Below the pieces are notes generated by a model. That model was not told the origin of the DNA, did no database searches, and saw only the letters and a program-made list of their open reading frames with translations. Shown in pieces: positions 1 through 4,943 of a stretch of DNA of 6,943 bases. This DNA is from an uncultured Candidatus Saccharibacteria bacterium (lineage in GTDB: Bacteria; Patescibacteriota; Saccharimonadia; Saccharimonadales; Saccharimonadaceae). A program made the position numbers and the translations under genes. Where the stretch lies: contig CALBWN010000022.1 in the NCBI GenBank assembly GCA_937974295.1, forward strand, positions 1 to 6,943. The letters are read 5' to 3'. Each line of letters starts with the position of its first letter. Position 1 is the first letter of the stretch.

Positions 1-117
1 GATGACAATGGCATCCACCACGCCCGTGTCACTGATGATACTGGTACAAGTATCCGCGTCAGTTACCAATTCGATGAGTATGAGCGGCTCAAGCGGCTTG
101 AGTTTAATCACGACTAA
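1..117 (+). CDS. 3' end of an unrecognised gene (C-terminal 38 residues)
   Basis: An open frame runs in from the left edge and stops at TAA 115-117. The visible tail is polar and charged, with a stretch reading TGTSIRVSYQFDEYERLKRL and the ending EFNHD. It has no membrane segment and no motif I can assign. The alternation of hydrophobic and polar residues followed by a charged helix-like end suggests the end of a soluble domain. A hairpin terminator starts 24 bases after the stop, which supports this being a true gene end. No function is proposed. Confidence 0.6.
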   Translation, partial: DDNGIHHARVTDDTGTSIRVSYQFDEYERLKRLEFNHD

Positions 118-140
118 TACTCGCTACCAGTGATACACCA

Positions 141-170
141 AAAACCGCATTTGTATAGTAATGCGGTTTT
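141..170 (+). terminator. Intrinsic terminator of the left-edge gene
   Basis: A perfect 10-bp stem (AAAACCGCAT, 141-150, with ATGCGGTTTT, 161-170) encloses a 10-base loop. The right arm ends in four T and a T-rich stretch continues to about 182. It lies just after the stop at 117 and before the promoter of the next gene. Confidence 0.75.
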
Positions 171-190
171 ATTGTGGTTTTTACATCAAT

Positions 191-219
191 ATGACCTCTG
201 TTGGTACTCTTGCTACACT
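191..219 (+). promoter_or_regulatory. Promoter of the first alpha/beta hydrolase gene (extended -10)
   Basis: ATGACC (191-196) is separated by 17 bases from TACACT (214-219), which is preceded by TGC, giving an extended -10 of form TGnTACACT. The predicted start of transcription is near 226, leaving a leader of about 80 bases before ATG 307. This is a prediction from consensus matching only. A weaker alternative -10, TATAAC at 242-247, has no good -35. Confidence 0.5.
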
Positions 220-306
220 GATGTGCGTTCGCTTCAAGATATATAACCAGTGTTTGCAATTGACGCAACAATCCGGCATACTGGAGAGTACTAAAGGAGG
301 ACTGAC

Positions 307-1296
307 ATGACAAAACCAGACTATATCAGCCTAAAGAGTTGGGTTGTTGCTGGCCTGTTGAGTGTGACAGGGCTTGTGGCAGCAACAACGTTCCTAGCGC
401 CAAGCCAAGCGGCCGCCAGTAGCGATTTGCGCTCAGCCAATATGAGCCGCAAGAATTACAACGAGGCGACGAGTAGTATCGACCAGCAAATCAAGCAAGA
501 AGAGAGCGACAGTACCATTCGCCCAGAGTGCCGCACCTACACGAAGACTCATGGCAAGCGTGCTGCAAAGGCCGTCCTCATGATTCACGGCATTAGTGGC
601 TGCAGCAGCGTCTACCAAAAGCTGGCAGATGAATTCTACAACCAAGGCTACAATGTCTACGTCCCACGCGTACCCAAGCATGGCTACACCGACAACAAGC
701 GCCATGGCGAAATCTCTACCAAAGATATTGCCAACTTCATGAAGACGAGCGCTCAGCAAGTGAGCGGCCTGGGCGATGAGCTTGGTATTGTTGGTCACTC
801 TGGTGGTGGTGATATGGCGACGTGGCTTGCCCAGTATGGCAATGGCTTCTTTACGAATGTGTTGCTGCTCGCCCCATTCTATGAGCCAGCAGCCAGCCAA
901 GCCCCCAAGTGGCAACTACCCGTCTTGCGCACATTGTATGGCTATAACATTTTGCCAGATAAGTTTAGCCCAAGCGGCCTGTCATACCGCGCACTAGGCA
1001 AATATCTCATCGTCAAACAAAACTTCAAGAAAGATCTTGCTGCACCGGGCCTCAAGCGCGTTGCAACAGTGACGAGTGAGAATGACGATGCTGTCGACAA
1101 CGGCCTAGCGGTGAGTATTCCGCAGCGCATGGCCCAGGCAAGCAATGCATCGTTCCAGCACTACAACCTGCCAAAGCGGCTTAACATCGGCCACAATATG
1201 GTTGGGTCAACCGATAGCGGTATGGCTACCTATCACCAGGCAGTCTACACGCAGTACCTCAACCTCTACGAGGGCCGCCAAACTGCCGAAATCTAG
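307..1296 (+). CDS. Exported alpha/beta hydrolase (serine hydrolase, S33/Hydrolase_4-like)
   Basis: A 329-residue serine hydrolase of the alpha/beta fold; esterase, lipase or peptidase activity cannot be decided. A hydrophobic segment at residues 12-36 followed by AAAS looks like a signal peptide or membrane anchor, so the catalytic domain should lie outside the cytoplasm. The oxyanion-hole motif HGISGC begins at His94. The nucleophile elbow GHSGGG places the catalytic Ser at 165. SENDDAVD gives a likely acid at Asp260, and NIGHNM gives the catalytic His296. The triad order Ser-Asp-His fits the fold. Cys75 and Cys99 are both kept in the paralogue at 3866-4858 and could form a disulfide (inference). 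The start is fixed by a consensus ribosome site, AAAGGAGG (293-300), six bases before ATG. The gene appears monocistronic: its own promoter lies at 191-219 and a strong terminator at 1313-1357. Hand alignment with the paralogue gives about 55-60% identity over the region after the leader. Confidence 0.9.
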   Translation: MTKPDYISLKSWVVAGLLSVTGLVAATTFLAPSQAAASSDLRSANMSRKNYNEATSSIDQQIKQEESDSTIRPECRTYTKTHGKRAAKAVLMIHGISGCSSVYQKLADEFYNQGYNVYVPRVPKHGYTDNKRHGEISTKDIANFMKTSAQQVSGLGDELGIVGHSGGGDMATWLAQYGNGFFTNVLLLAPFYEPAASQAPKWQLPVLRTLYGYNILPDKFSPSGLSYRALGKYLIVKQNFKKDLAAPGLKRVATVTSENDDAVDNGLAVSIPQRMAQASNASFQHYNLPKRLNIGHNMVGSTDSGMATYHQAVYTQYLNLYEGRQTAEI

Positions 1297-1312
1297 CTGA
1301 CTCTAGCTACCC

Positions 1313-1357
1313 ATAATAAAAATACTGCAGCTGACTGAGCTGCAGTATTTTTATTAT
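1313..1357. terminator. Bidirectional terminator between converging units
   Basis: A perfect 20-bp inverted repeat (arms 1313-1332 and 1338-1357) surrounds the 5-base loop GACTG. The GC-richer core, ACTGCAGCT, is flanked by A/T runs, so either strand's transcript would end in a U-rich arm. On the plus strand further T residues follow to about 1365. It sits 16 bases after the hydrolase stop and is the first strong hairpin met by the leftward CPBP-PadR-DUF2812 unit, so it probably serves both. Confidence 0.88.
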
Positions 1358-1543
1358 ATTTTTGAGAATATGATCCTCAAATTCTGCTTAGCTACCCCTC
1401 CCCTGTTGCTCCTATTACAAAGGCTGCCCAACTACTCATCCGTTTGAAGCATTCCATACAAGCATCAGATGAGCTCTTAGCATAATCATAGGGAGTGCAG
1501 CGAGAAAATTTACAAACAACAGGGGAATTTTGTGCTACAAGCT
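1358..1543. other. Gap between terminator and DUF2812 stop; no gene recognised
   Basis: This 186-base stretch would be the 3' untranslated part of the leftward unit. A minus-strand frame open from 1607 to 1392 crosses it, but it overlaps the end of the DUF2812 gene, has no ribosome site and shows no recognisable domain, so I do not call it. The only structure seen is a 10-bp inverted repeat, TCCCCTGTTG (1399-1408) with CAACAGGGGA (1517-1526), whose arms are 108 bases apart. No tRNA-like fold was found. Confidence 0.5.
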
Positions 1544-2095
1544 CTACCGCTGCTCGGCAATCAGCGTACGCTTCAGCCGGCGCAGCCCCCGCCAGCACCG
1601 CACACAAAGATAGCCATCAAAGAGTGCGACGAGTACCAACCCGTAGAACTCAGGCCGCTGCAAAACAGCTGGCGTTTGCATAAGCTTATAGCTAATATAG
1701 GCAAAGAGCAACACAACGATCATCATCAGCAGTCCCATACGCTGCTTGCTAATGCGCTTCACCATTGCCAGGCGAGACTCGTTGTCGCTAAAGATATCGT
1801 CTTCTTCAGCTTCGCTACTTGGCCTACGAAAGACATGGAAGCCATTGGCCGATGCAACATATTCCCAGCCATAGTCGGCATAGAGCTGCTGGTACTGCGC
1901 GTTTTCTTCGCGCCGAGTAAGACTCTGAAAGTCGATTTTGTACGTATAGTGCGCCGCTGGGCACGGCTCGAATATATAAAAGCACGGGATAATAAAGCGT
2001 TTGAGGGCATATCCTTGCCGATGTTGCTCAGCAAGAAACGCCTCCTCCTCCCCATACTCGGGCAACATGTAGTACCGACACATGATTCGTGACAT
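1544..2095 (-). CDS. DUF2812 family membrane protein
   Basis: A 183-residue protein matching the DUF2812 pattern, a family commonly encoded directly after a PadR regulator. The N-terminal soluble domain (about 5-92) has the family landmarks: a CRYYML opening, GYALKRF, FYIFEPC followed by YTYKIDF (about 39-56), and YGWEYV then GFHVFRRP (about 75-92). A charged linker with DNESRLAMVKR follows, then two hydrophobic segments at about 120-137 and 150-167 and a basic tail. The molecular function of the family is not established; it is often treated as a membrane sensor or effector controlled by the adjacent PadR. The start at 2095 is preferred over an internal ATG at 2083 because a purine-rich GGAAGGA lies nine bases upstream, inside the end of the padR-like gene. 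Only four bases separate the two genes, so they should be cotranscribed. Confidence 0.82.
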   Translation of the reverse strand: MSRIMCRYYMLPEYGEEEAFLAEQHRQGYALKRFIIPCFYIFEPCPAAHYTYKIDFQSLTRREENAQYQQLYADYGWEYVASANGFHVFRRPSSEAEEDDIFSDNESRLAMVKRISKQRMGLLMMIVVLLFAYISYKLMQTPAVLQRPEFYGLVLVALFDGYLCVRCWRGLRRLKRTLIAEQR

Positions 2096-2099
2096 TCAG

Positions 2100-2417
2100 T
2101 TATTTCCTTCCTTTGCTATTGTTATACAGCCGCTCGATCCGCCGCAGCTCGCAAGCCAATATCTCTTGGCCAAGTGGTGTGATGTGATAGATTTTACGCT
2201 TGTCCTCTTCTCGTACGAAGCGAATTATACCGTCCTTCTCCATCTTGGCGAGCGTGCCATACATTGTGCCGGGGCTAATCTGCACCTGGCCGTCCGTCAT
2301 CTGCTTGACACGCTGACCAATCGTATAGCCATGCATTTCTGCCTGCAAACAGAATAGGATATAGAACCCTGTCTCGGTCATCGGTGAGTAGATACGTCGT
2401 AGCTTTGCTTGGATCAT
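2100..2417 (-). CDS. PadR family transcriptional regulator
   Basis: A 105-residue winged-helix DNA-binding protein. The PadR signature is clear: an N-terminal helix (TETGFYILFCL), HGYTIGQRVKQMT (29-41), the recognition-helix region ISPGTMYGTLAKMEKDGII (47-65), a basic wing (EEDKRKIYHITPLG, 70-83) and a C-terminal helix (about 84-98) for dimerisation. The length is typical of short PadR proteins, which act as dimers and usually repress their own operon. It lies 32 bases after the CPBP gene and four before DUF2812. A consensus -10 in the gap suggests it can also be transcribed on its own. The ribosome site is weak (GAGAAAG region), so the start at 2417 is less firm than the domain call; an alternative ATG at codon 13 has no better site. 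Ligand and target are unknown; the repeats at 3170-3208 are a candidate target. Confidence 0.92.
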   Translation of the reverse strand: MIQAKLRRIYSPMTETGFYILFCLQAEMHGYTIGQRVKQMTDGQVQISPGTMYGTLAKMEKDGIIRFVREEDKRKIYHITPLGQEILACELRRIERLYNNSKGRK

Positions 2418-2437
2418 GTGCGCTTTCTCAGATATGT

Positions 2438-2466
2438 ATTATACCTTGTCTAGCCTCGGGTTGCGA
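2438..2466 (-). promoter_or_regulatory. Internal promoter for the PadR/DUF2812 genes
   Basis: A consensus -10, TATAAT on the minus strand (2443-2438), lies in the short gap after the CPBP stop. The best -35 at 17-bp spacing is TCGCAA (2466-2461), which matches only three of six positions and lies within the last CPBP codons. The predicted transcript start is near 2431, giving a leader of about 14 bases before ATG 2417. Confidence 0.5.
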
Positions 2467-3148
2467 GCACAAGAAGTATCGTCGCGAGGCTATTCTGGAG
2501 GAGATGTACGCCCATTGAGGCGTAGAGGCTCTTCTTTTGCTCATAAGCTCGGCACAGGAAGAACGCCAGCGGCAAATAGCTGAGAATCGCCAGGCCATTC
2601 TTGATTCCTCCTGTGAGCATGTATGGTGCCACGTGTACAAGTGCAAAGAGTACCATTGATGCTGCGTAAGCAAGAATACGAGATTTTTGCAATAAGCGAG
2701 CAAAGATAACTCCACGAAAGACAACTTCCTCAACGATCGGCCCAAATACCATCGCCATAAACACCGCATACCATAGCGCTCCACCAAAGAGGCCAATAAG
2801 CGCCGTTTGGTTTTGGTTAGTCACCTGCAGCGCAGCAAGCAGGAGTGCTACTGGCATCGTTGCAAGATATGCAAAGAGAAAATACTTGATGACAAACCAG
2901 CTATTCTTGCCCGGTGCCTGCCGTGCAGTGCGCCATGCAGCAGCAAGTTCAGCTCGTTTCTTCATTACAATATAGCCAAGCAAGAGCACACTTGCTACAG
3001 CATTGATGATGAGCCCAAGCACGCTTGTCGATGATATAGCGGCAAATCGCTCTAGCACATACGACAATGCTGTCATACCTACCATGTAGCCAGCAAAGTA
3101 TGCCAGCAGAATTTTTACGTCATCCCGTCGTTTCGTTGTTTTATTCAT
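2450..3148 (-). CDS. CPBP family intramembrane metalloprotease
   Basis: A 232-residue multi-pass protein of the CPBP family (CAAX protease and bacteriocin-processing enzymes, also called Abi or Rce1-like). Hydrophobic segments occur at about 11-30, 40-62, 87-108, 115-137, 157-178, 186-199 and 212-229. All three catalytic signatures are present in order: EEVVFR (Glu140, Glu141, Arg145), FALVH (Phe168, His172) and HLLQN (His215, Asn219), so an active glutamate-type intramembrane protease is expected. Family members cleave prenylated or other membrane substrates or act in bacteriocin immunity; the substrate here is unknown. The start at 3148 is supported by AAAGGA (3160-3155 on the minus strand) six bases upstream. 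It is the first gene of the leftward cluster and is followed by padR and DUF2812 genes, suggesting a shared envelope-related response. A good promoter lies at 3216-3245. Confidence 0.9.
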   Translation of the reverse strand: MNKTTKRRDDVKILLAYFAGYMVGMTALSYVLERFAAISSTSVLGLIINAVASVLLLGYIVMKKRAELAAAWRTARQAPGKNSWFVIKYFLFAYLATMPVALLLAALQVTNQNQTALIGLFGGALWYAVFMAMVFGPIVEEVVFRGVIFARLLQKSRILAYAASMVLFALVHVAPYMLTGGIKNGLAILSYLPLAFFLCRAYEQKKSLYASMGVHLLQNSLATILLVLATRG

Positions 3149-3169
3149 TAACTATCCTTTCTCGATTGG

Positions 3170-3208
3170 TACATCGAAGTCATATGTATCGTAGTGCGAT
3201 ATATCGTA
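3170..3208. promoter_or_regulatory. Candidate operator: cluster of interlocking repeats in the CPBP leader
   Basis: Three symmetric elements overlap within 39 bases: TACAT-N9-ATGTA (3170-3188), TATCG-N5-CGATA (3187-3201) and the palindrome CGATATATCG (3197-3206). The heptamer TATCGTA also occurs twice in direct orientation, at 3187-3193 and 3202-3208, a period of 15. They lie just downstream of the predicted transcription start (about 3209), where a bound dimer would block transcription. The ATGT/ACAT character of the first element recalls PadR operators, but its orientation is reversed from the usual ATGT-N8-ACAT. Binding by the PadR at 2100-2417 is inference. Confidence 0.45.
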
Positions 3209-3215
3209 TATTCTT

Positions 3216-3245
3216 ATTGTATACCGTAGCTCGATATAATGTCAA
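3216..3245 (-). promoter_or_regulatory. Promoter of the CPBP-PadR-DUF2812 unit
   Basis: A perfect -35 TTGACA (3245-3240 on the minus strand) is followed after 18 bases by TACAAT (3221-3216); an overlapping TATACA gives a 16-base spacing. Transcription is predicted to start near 3209, with a leader of about 60 bases that contains the repeat cluster and the ribosome site. Confidence 0.65.
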
Positions 3246-3284
3246 TAGTATGTTCTTTTATATGACGGAATAGTCTTGATATGT

Positions 3285-3314
3285 AAAAAACCAGCAGTGT
3301 GTTCTGCTGGTTTT
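3285..3314 (-). terminator. Intrinsic terminator of the hydrolase/HXXEE operon
   Basis: An 11-bp perfect stem (AAAACCAGCAG, 3287-3297, with CTGCTGGTTTT, 3304-3314) has a 6-base loop. On the minus strand it is followed by a run of six T (complement of 3285-3290), the classic form for leftward transcription. It begins 33 bases after the HXXEE stop. It also shields the CPBP promoter from read-through. Confidence 0.88.
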
Positions 3315-3347
3315 CATAATTTAACTTATCGGCTACGCTCGTTATTC

Positions 3348-3866
3348 CTACAGATGCTTCATGCGCCACCGCTCAATTGCCTGCGACCGACCCAGCATAA
3401 ACGATAGATTGCCAATCAGTAGCAAGCCGACGACAGGCGTCAGTATCAGCGACATGCCAATCAACTGTGGCACAGCAACAAAGCTATAGGCTATGCAGAC
3501 ACCATTACCAAGAAGTGTAATAAGCGCCGTGACGCTACCAGGCGTCCAGCTTCGATACTTCGCTGCATCAACGAGATGCCCAACCAAGTGCAGCATATTT
3601 GCAAGAATAACTGCACATACCAGCGCAAGTGAGTGTAAGGCAATTGCACCGCCAAGCAGAGCCAGCGCAACAATCGACTCTTCGAGAATAATAATGGCAA
3701 CTGTCTCTGTTGATGGGTACGCGGTGCGATTCGATACAATCATCTGCCCAGCAAACGCCGGGTCATGCTCATGGTGCCGAATCCACGGTACAAATCGAGC
3801 AATCTCCTCTAGCTCATGGATAACAAACAAGCCAAAACCAGCAAAGGCTACTAGCGCTTCCATCAT
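3348..3866 (-). CDS. HXXEE domain membrane protein
   Basis: A 172-residue integral membrane protein matching the HXXEE family. The defining HELEE motif is at residues 17-21, and the second conserved motif N-x-x-H-x-x-x-H is seen as NMLHLVGH (Asn90, His93, His97). A further LEES (61-64) and the YRSWTPGSVTA stretch (104-114) also fit the family. Hydrophobic segments lie at about 4-20, 56-92, 112-133 and 136-158. The conserved His and Glu residues suggest a metal site in or near the membrane, but the family has no established reaction. Its ATG shares one base with the TAA of the upstream hydrolase gene (TAATG, 3868-3864), and the purine-rich site AAGGGAAG lies within the hydrolase's last codons, so translation is probably coupled. 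A second ATG follows immediately (3863). A terminator closes the operon at 3285-3314. Confidence 0.83.
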   Translation of the reverse strand: MMEALVAFAGFGLFVIHELEEIARFVPWIRHHEHDPAFAGQMIVSNRTAYPSTETVAIIILEESIVALALLGGAIALHSLALVCAVILANMLHLVGHLVDAAKYRSWTPGSVTALITLLGNGVCIAYSFVAVPQLIGMSLILTPVVGLLLIGNLSFMLGRSQAIERWRMKHL

Positions 3867-4858
3867 TACTTCCCTTCATACACAGCAAGGTAGGTCTGGA
3901 ATACTTCCTCGCTATGAGCGCTCACCCCCGGCGAAGCGCGCCGGGTCATGTCGTGGCCAATATTCATGCTGGCAGGGAATTTTTTGTATTGGAAGGAAGC
4001 ATTGTTGTTGGTTGCCATTTTTTGTGGGATGTCGTGTGTGAGGTCTGGGTCGATATCGTGATCCCCTTCACTCACGACCACACCAACATGCTTGAGACCT
4101 GGTGCAGCGAGGTTGGCTTTGTAGTTTTCTTTGAGTGTGACGTACTTTGCTAGGGCGCGATATGACAGGCCATTCACCTCATCATTACCACTGTAGCGGT
4201 CTGGTAGGATATTATTACCGTAAAGGTTGCGCATGAGCGGGATCTGCCACTTGGGAGCCTGGCTAGCTGCTGGCTCATAAAATGGCGCGATGAGAAGCAC
4301 CCGCGAGAAGAGTCCATTACCATACTGCGCAAGCCACGTTGCCATATTGCCACCACCAGAGTGGCCCGCCACCCCAACTTCCTCACCAAGGCCGCTGACC
4401 TGACGAGCGCTCGTGGTCATGTAGTTGACCATATCGCTGAAGGAGATCTGTCCATGGCGCTTTTTGTCAGTATAGCCATGCTGTGGCACGCGCGGCGCAT
4501 AAACGTTGTAGCCCTGCTCGTAGAATACATTGGCAATATCGGCCATATCACTGGTGCAACCGCTAATACCGTGGATAAGTAAGATAGCCTTGGCTGTTTT
4601 CTTGCCATGCGTCTTGGCAAACGAGCGGCATTCATTGCGCAGGCCAGCCTCTGCTGTATCGTGGGTAATTTGCTGGTTGATAGCCGCCATCGAGCTATCA
4701 TAATCCAGTCGCTTAATATCTGCTGTGCGTAGTTCTGCCTTCTGGGCGGGCCACAAGAAGGCAGCTGCAACGGCAATCACGCCAACTGCAACAATGCCGC
4801 CAATGAGCGTAGCAATCACTTTTATAATTCCAGCTTGGGGTGAGGGAGAATCTTTCAT
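3866..4858 (-). CDS. Exported alpha/beta hydrolase, paralogue of the 307-1296 gene
   Basis: A 330-residue serine hydrolase, clearly a paralogue of the left-hand hydrolase (about 55-60% identical by hand alignment after the leader). A hydrophobic segment at residues 11-36 lacks a clear cleavage site, so it may be a membrane anchor rather than a removed signal. Catalytic features are intact: HGISGC from His96, GHSGGG with Ser167, SEGDHDID with likely acid Asp266, and NIGHDM with His302. Cys77 and Cys101 match the Cys pair of the paralogue. There is a small insertion (GNDEVNG, about 224-230) before GLSYRAL relative to the other copy. Unlike its paralogue it has no ribosome site before ATG 4858, and the predicted promoter places transcription start almost at the ATG, suggesting a leaderless message. 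It is cotranscribed with the HXXEE gene through a one-base stop/start overlap. The substrate is unknown. Confidence 0.9.
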   Translation of the reverse strand: MKDSPSPQAGIIKVIATLIGGIVAVGVIAVAAAFLWPAQKAELRTADIKRLDYDSSMAAINQQITHDTAEAGLRNECRSFAKTHGKKTAKAILLIHGISGCTSDMADIANVFYEQGYNVYAPRVPQHGYTDKKRHGQISFSDMVNYMTTSARQVSGLGEEVGVAGHSGGGNMATWLAQYGNGLFSRVLLIAPFYEPAASQAPKWQIPLMRNLYGNNILPDRYSGNDEVNGLSYRALAKYVTLKENYKANLAAPGLKHVGVVVSEGDHDIDPDLTHDIPQKMATNNNASFQYKKFPASMNIGHDMTRRASPGVSAHSEEVFQTYLAVYEGK

Positions 4859-4863
4859 ACGCT

Positions 4864-4894
4864 ATAGTATGGCGAATAGTTGCCAATATAGCAA
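4864..4894 (-). promoter_or_regulatory. Candidate leaderless promoter of the second hydrolase
   Basis: TACTAT (4869-4864 on the minus strand) is preceded after 19 bases by TTGCTA (4894-4889). A -10 ending at 4864 puts the transcription start at about 4857-4858, which is the A of the start codon. The -35 overlaps the last bases of the adjacent hairpin. The 19-base spacing is longer than ideal. Confidence 0.4.
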
Positions 4895-4920
4895 GACCAC
4901 TCTACTGAGAGAGTGGTCTT
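4893..4920 (-). terminator. Hairpin after the aquaporin gene
   Basis: A perfect 11-bp stem (AAGACCACTCT, 4893-4903, with AGAGTGGTCTT, 4910-4920) has a 6-base loop. It lies 23 bases after the aquaporin stop. The following minus-strand sequence (GCTATATTGG) is only weakly U-rich, so termination may be partial; some read-through into the hydrolase gene is possible. Confidence 0.6.
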
Positions 4921-4943
4921 AGTCTTAATTTAACGCGTATCGC

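Noticed and set aside
247..284. Possible leader hairpin before the first hydrolase (CCAGT 247-251 with ACTGG 280-284, inner TTGC/GCAA)
   Set aside because: The stems are short and interrupted, do not cover the ribosome site, and no riboswitch-like conserved core was recognised.
260..289. TTGACG at 260-265 as a -35 for the first hydrolase
   Set aside because: No acceptable -10 lies 16-18 bases downstream; the only TATACT-like match, CATACT, is at 11-base spacing.
433..915. Minus-strand frame of 160 codons opposite the first hydrolase
   Set aside because: The plus strand carries the complete catalytic motifs; the antisense frame is a by-product of codon bias.
1440..1470. A TTCAAAC stretch on the minus strand resembling a tRNA T-loop
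   Set aside because: The flanking bases do not form a T-stem, and no acceptor or anticodon arms could be drawn.
1392..1607. Minus-strand frame of 71 codons following and overlapping the DUF2812 gene
   Set aside because: It overlaps the end of a well-supported gene by 64 bases, has no ribosome site and shows no domain-like pattern; internal ATGs give only about 20 residues.
1532..2092. Plus-strand frame of 186 codons opposite the DUF2812 gene
   Set aside because: The opposite strand encodes a protein with family landmarks and a good ribosome site; the plus-strand translation has no recognisable features.
3231..3240. TATAAT on the plus strand (3235-3240) as a promoter
   Set aside because: No -35 at a proper spacing and no plus-strand gene downstream; it falls within the minus-strand promoter spacer.
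3493..4041. Plus-strand frame of 182 codons opposite the HXXEE gene and the end of the hydrolase gene
   Set aside because: It is antisense to two motif-bearing genes and spans their junction; the translation is Cys/Arg/Ser-rich, as expected of a shadow frame.
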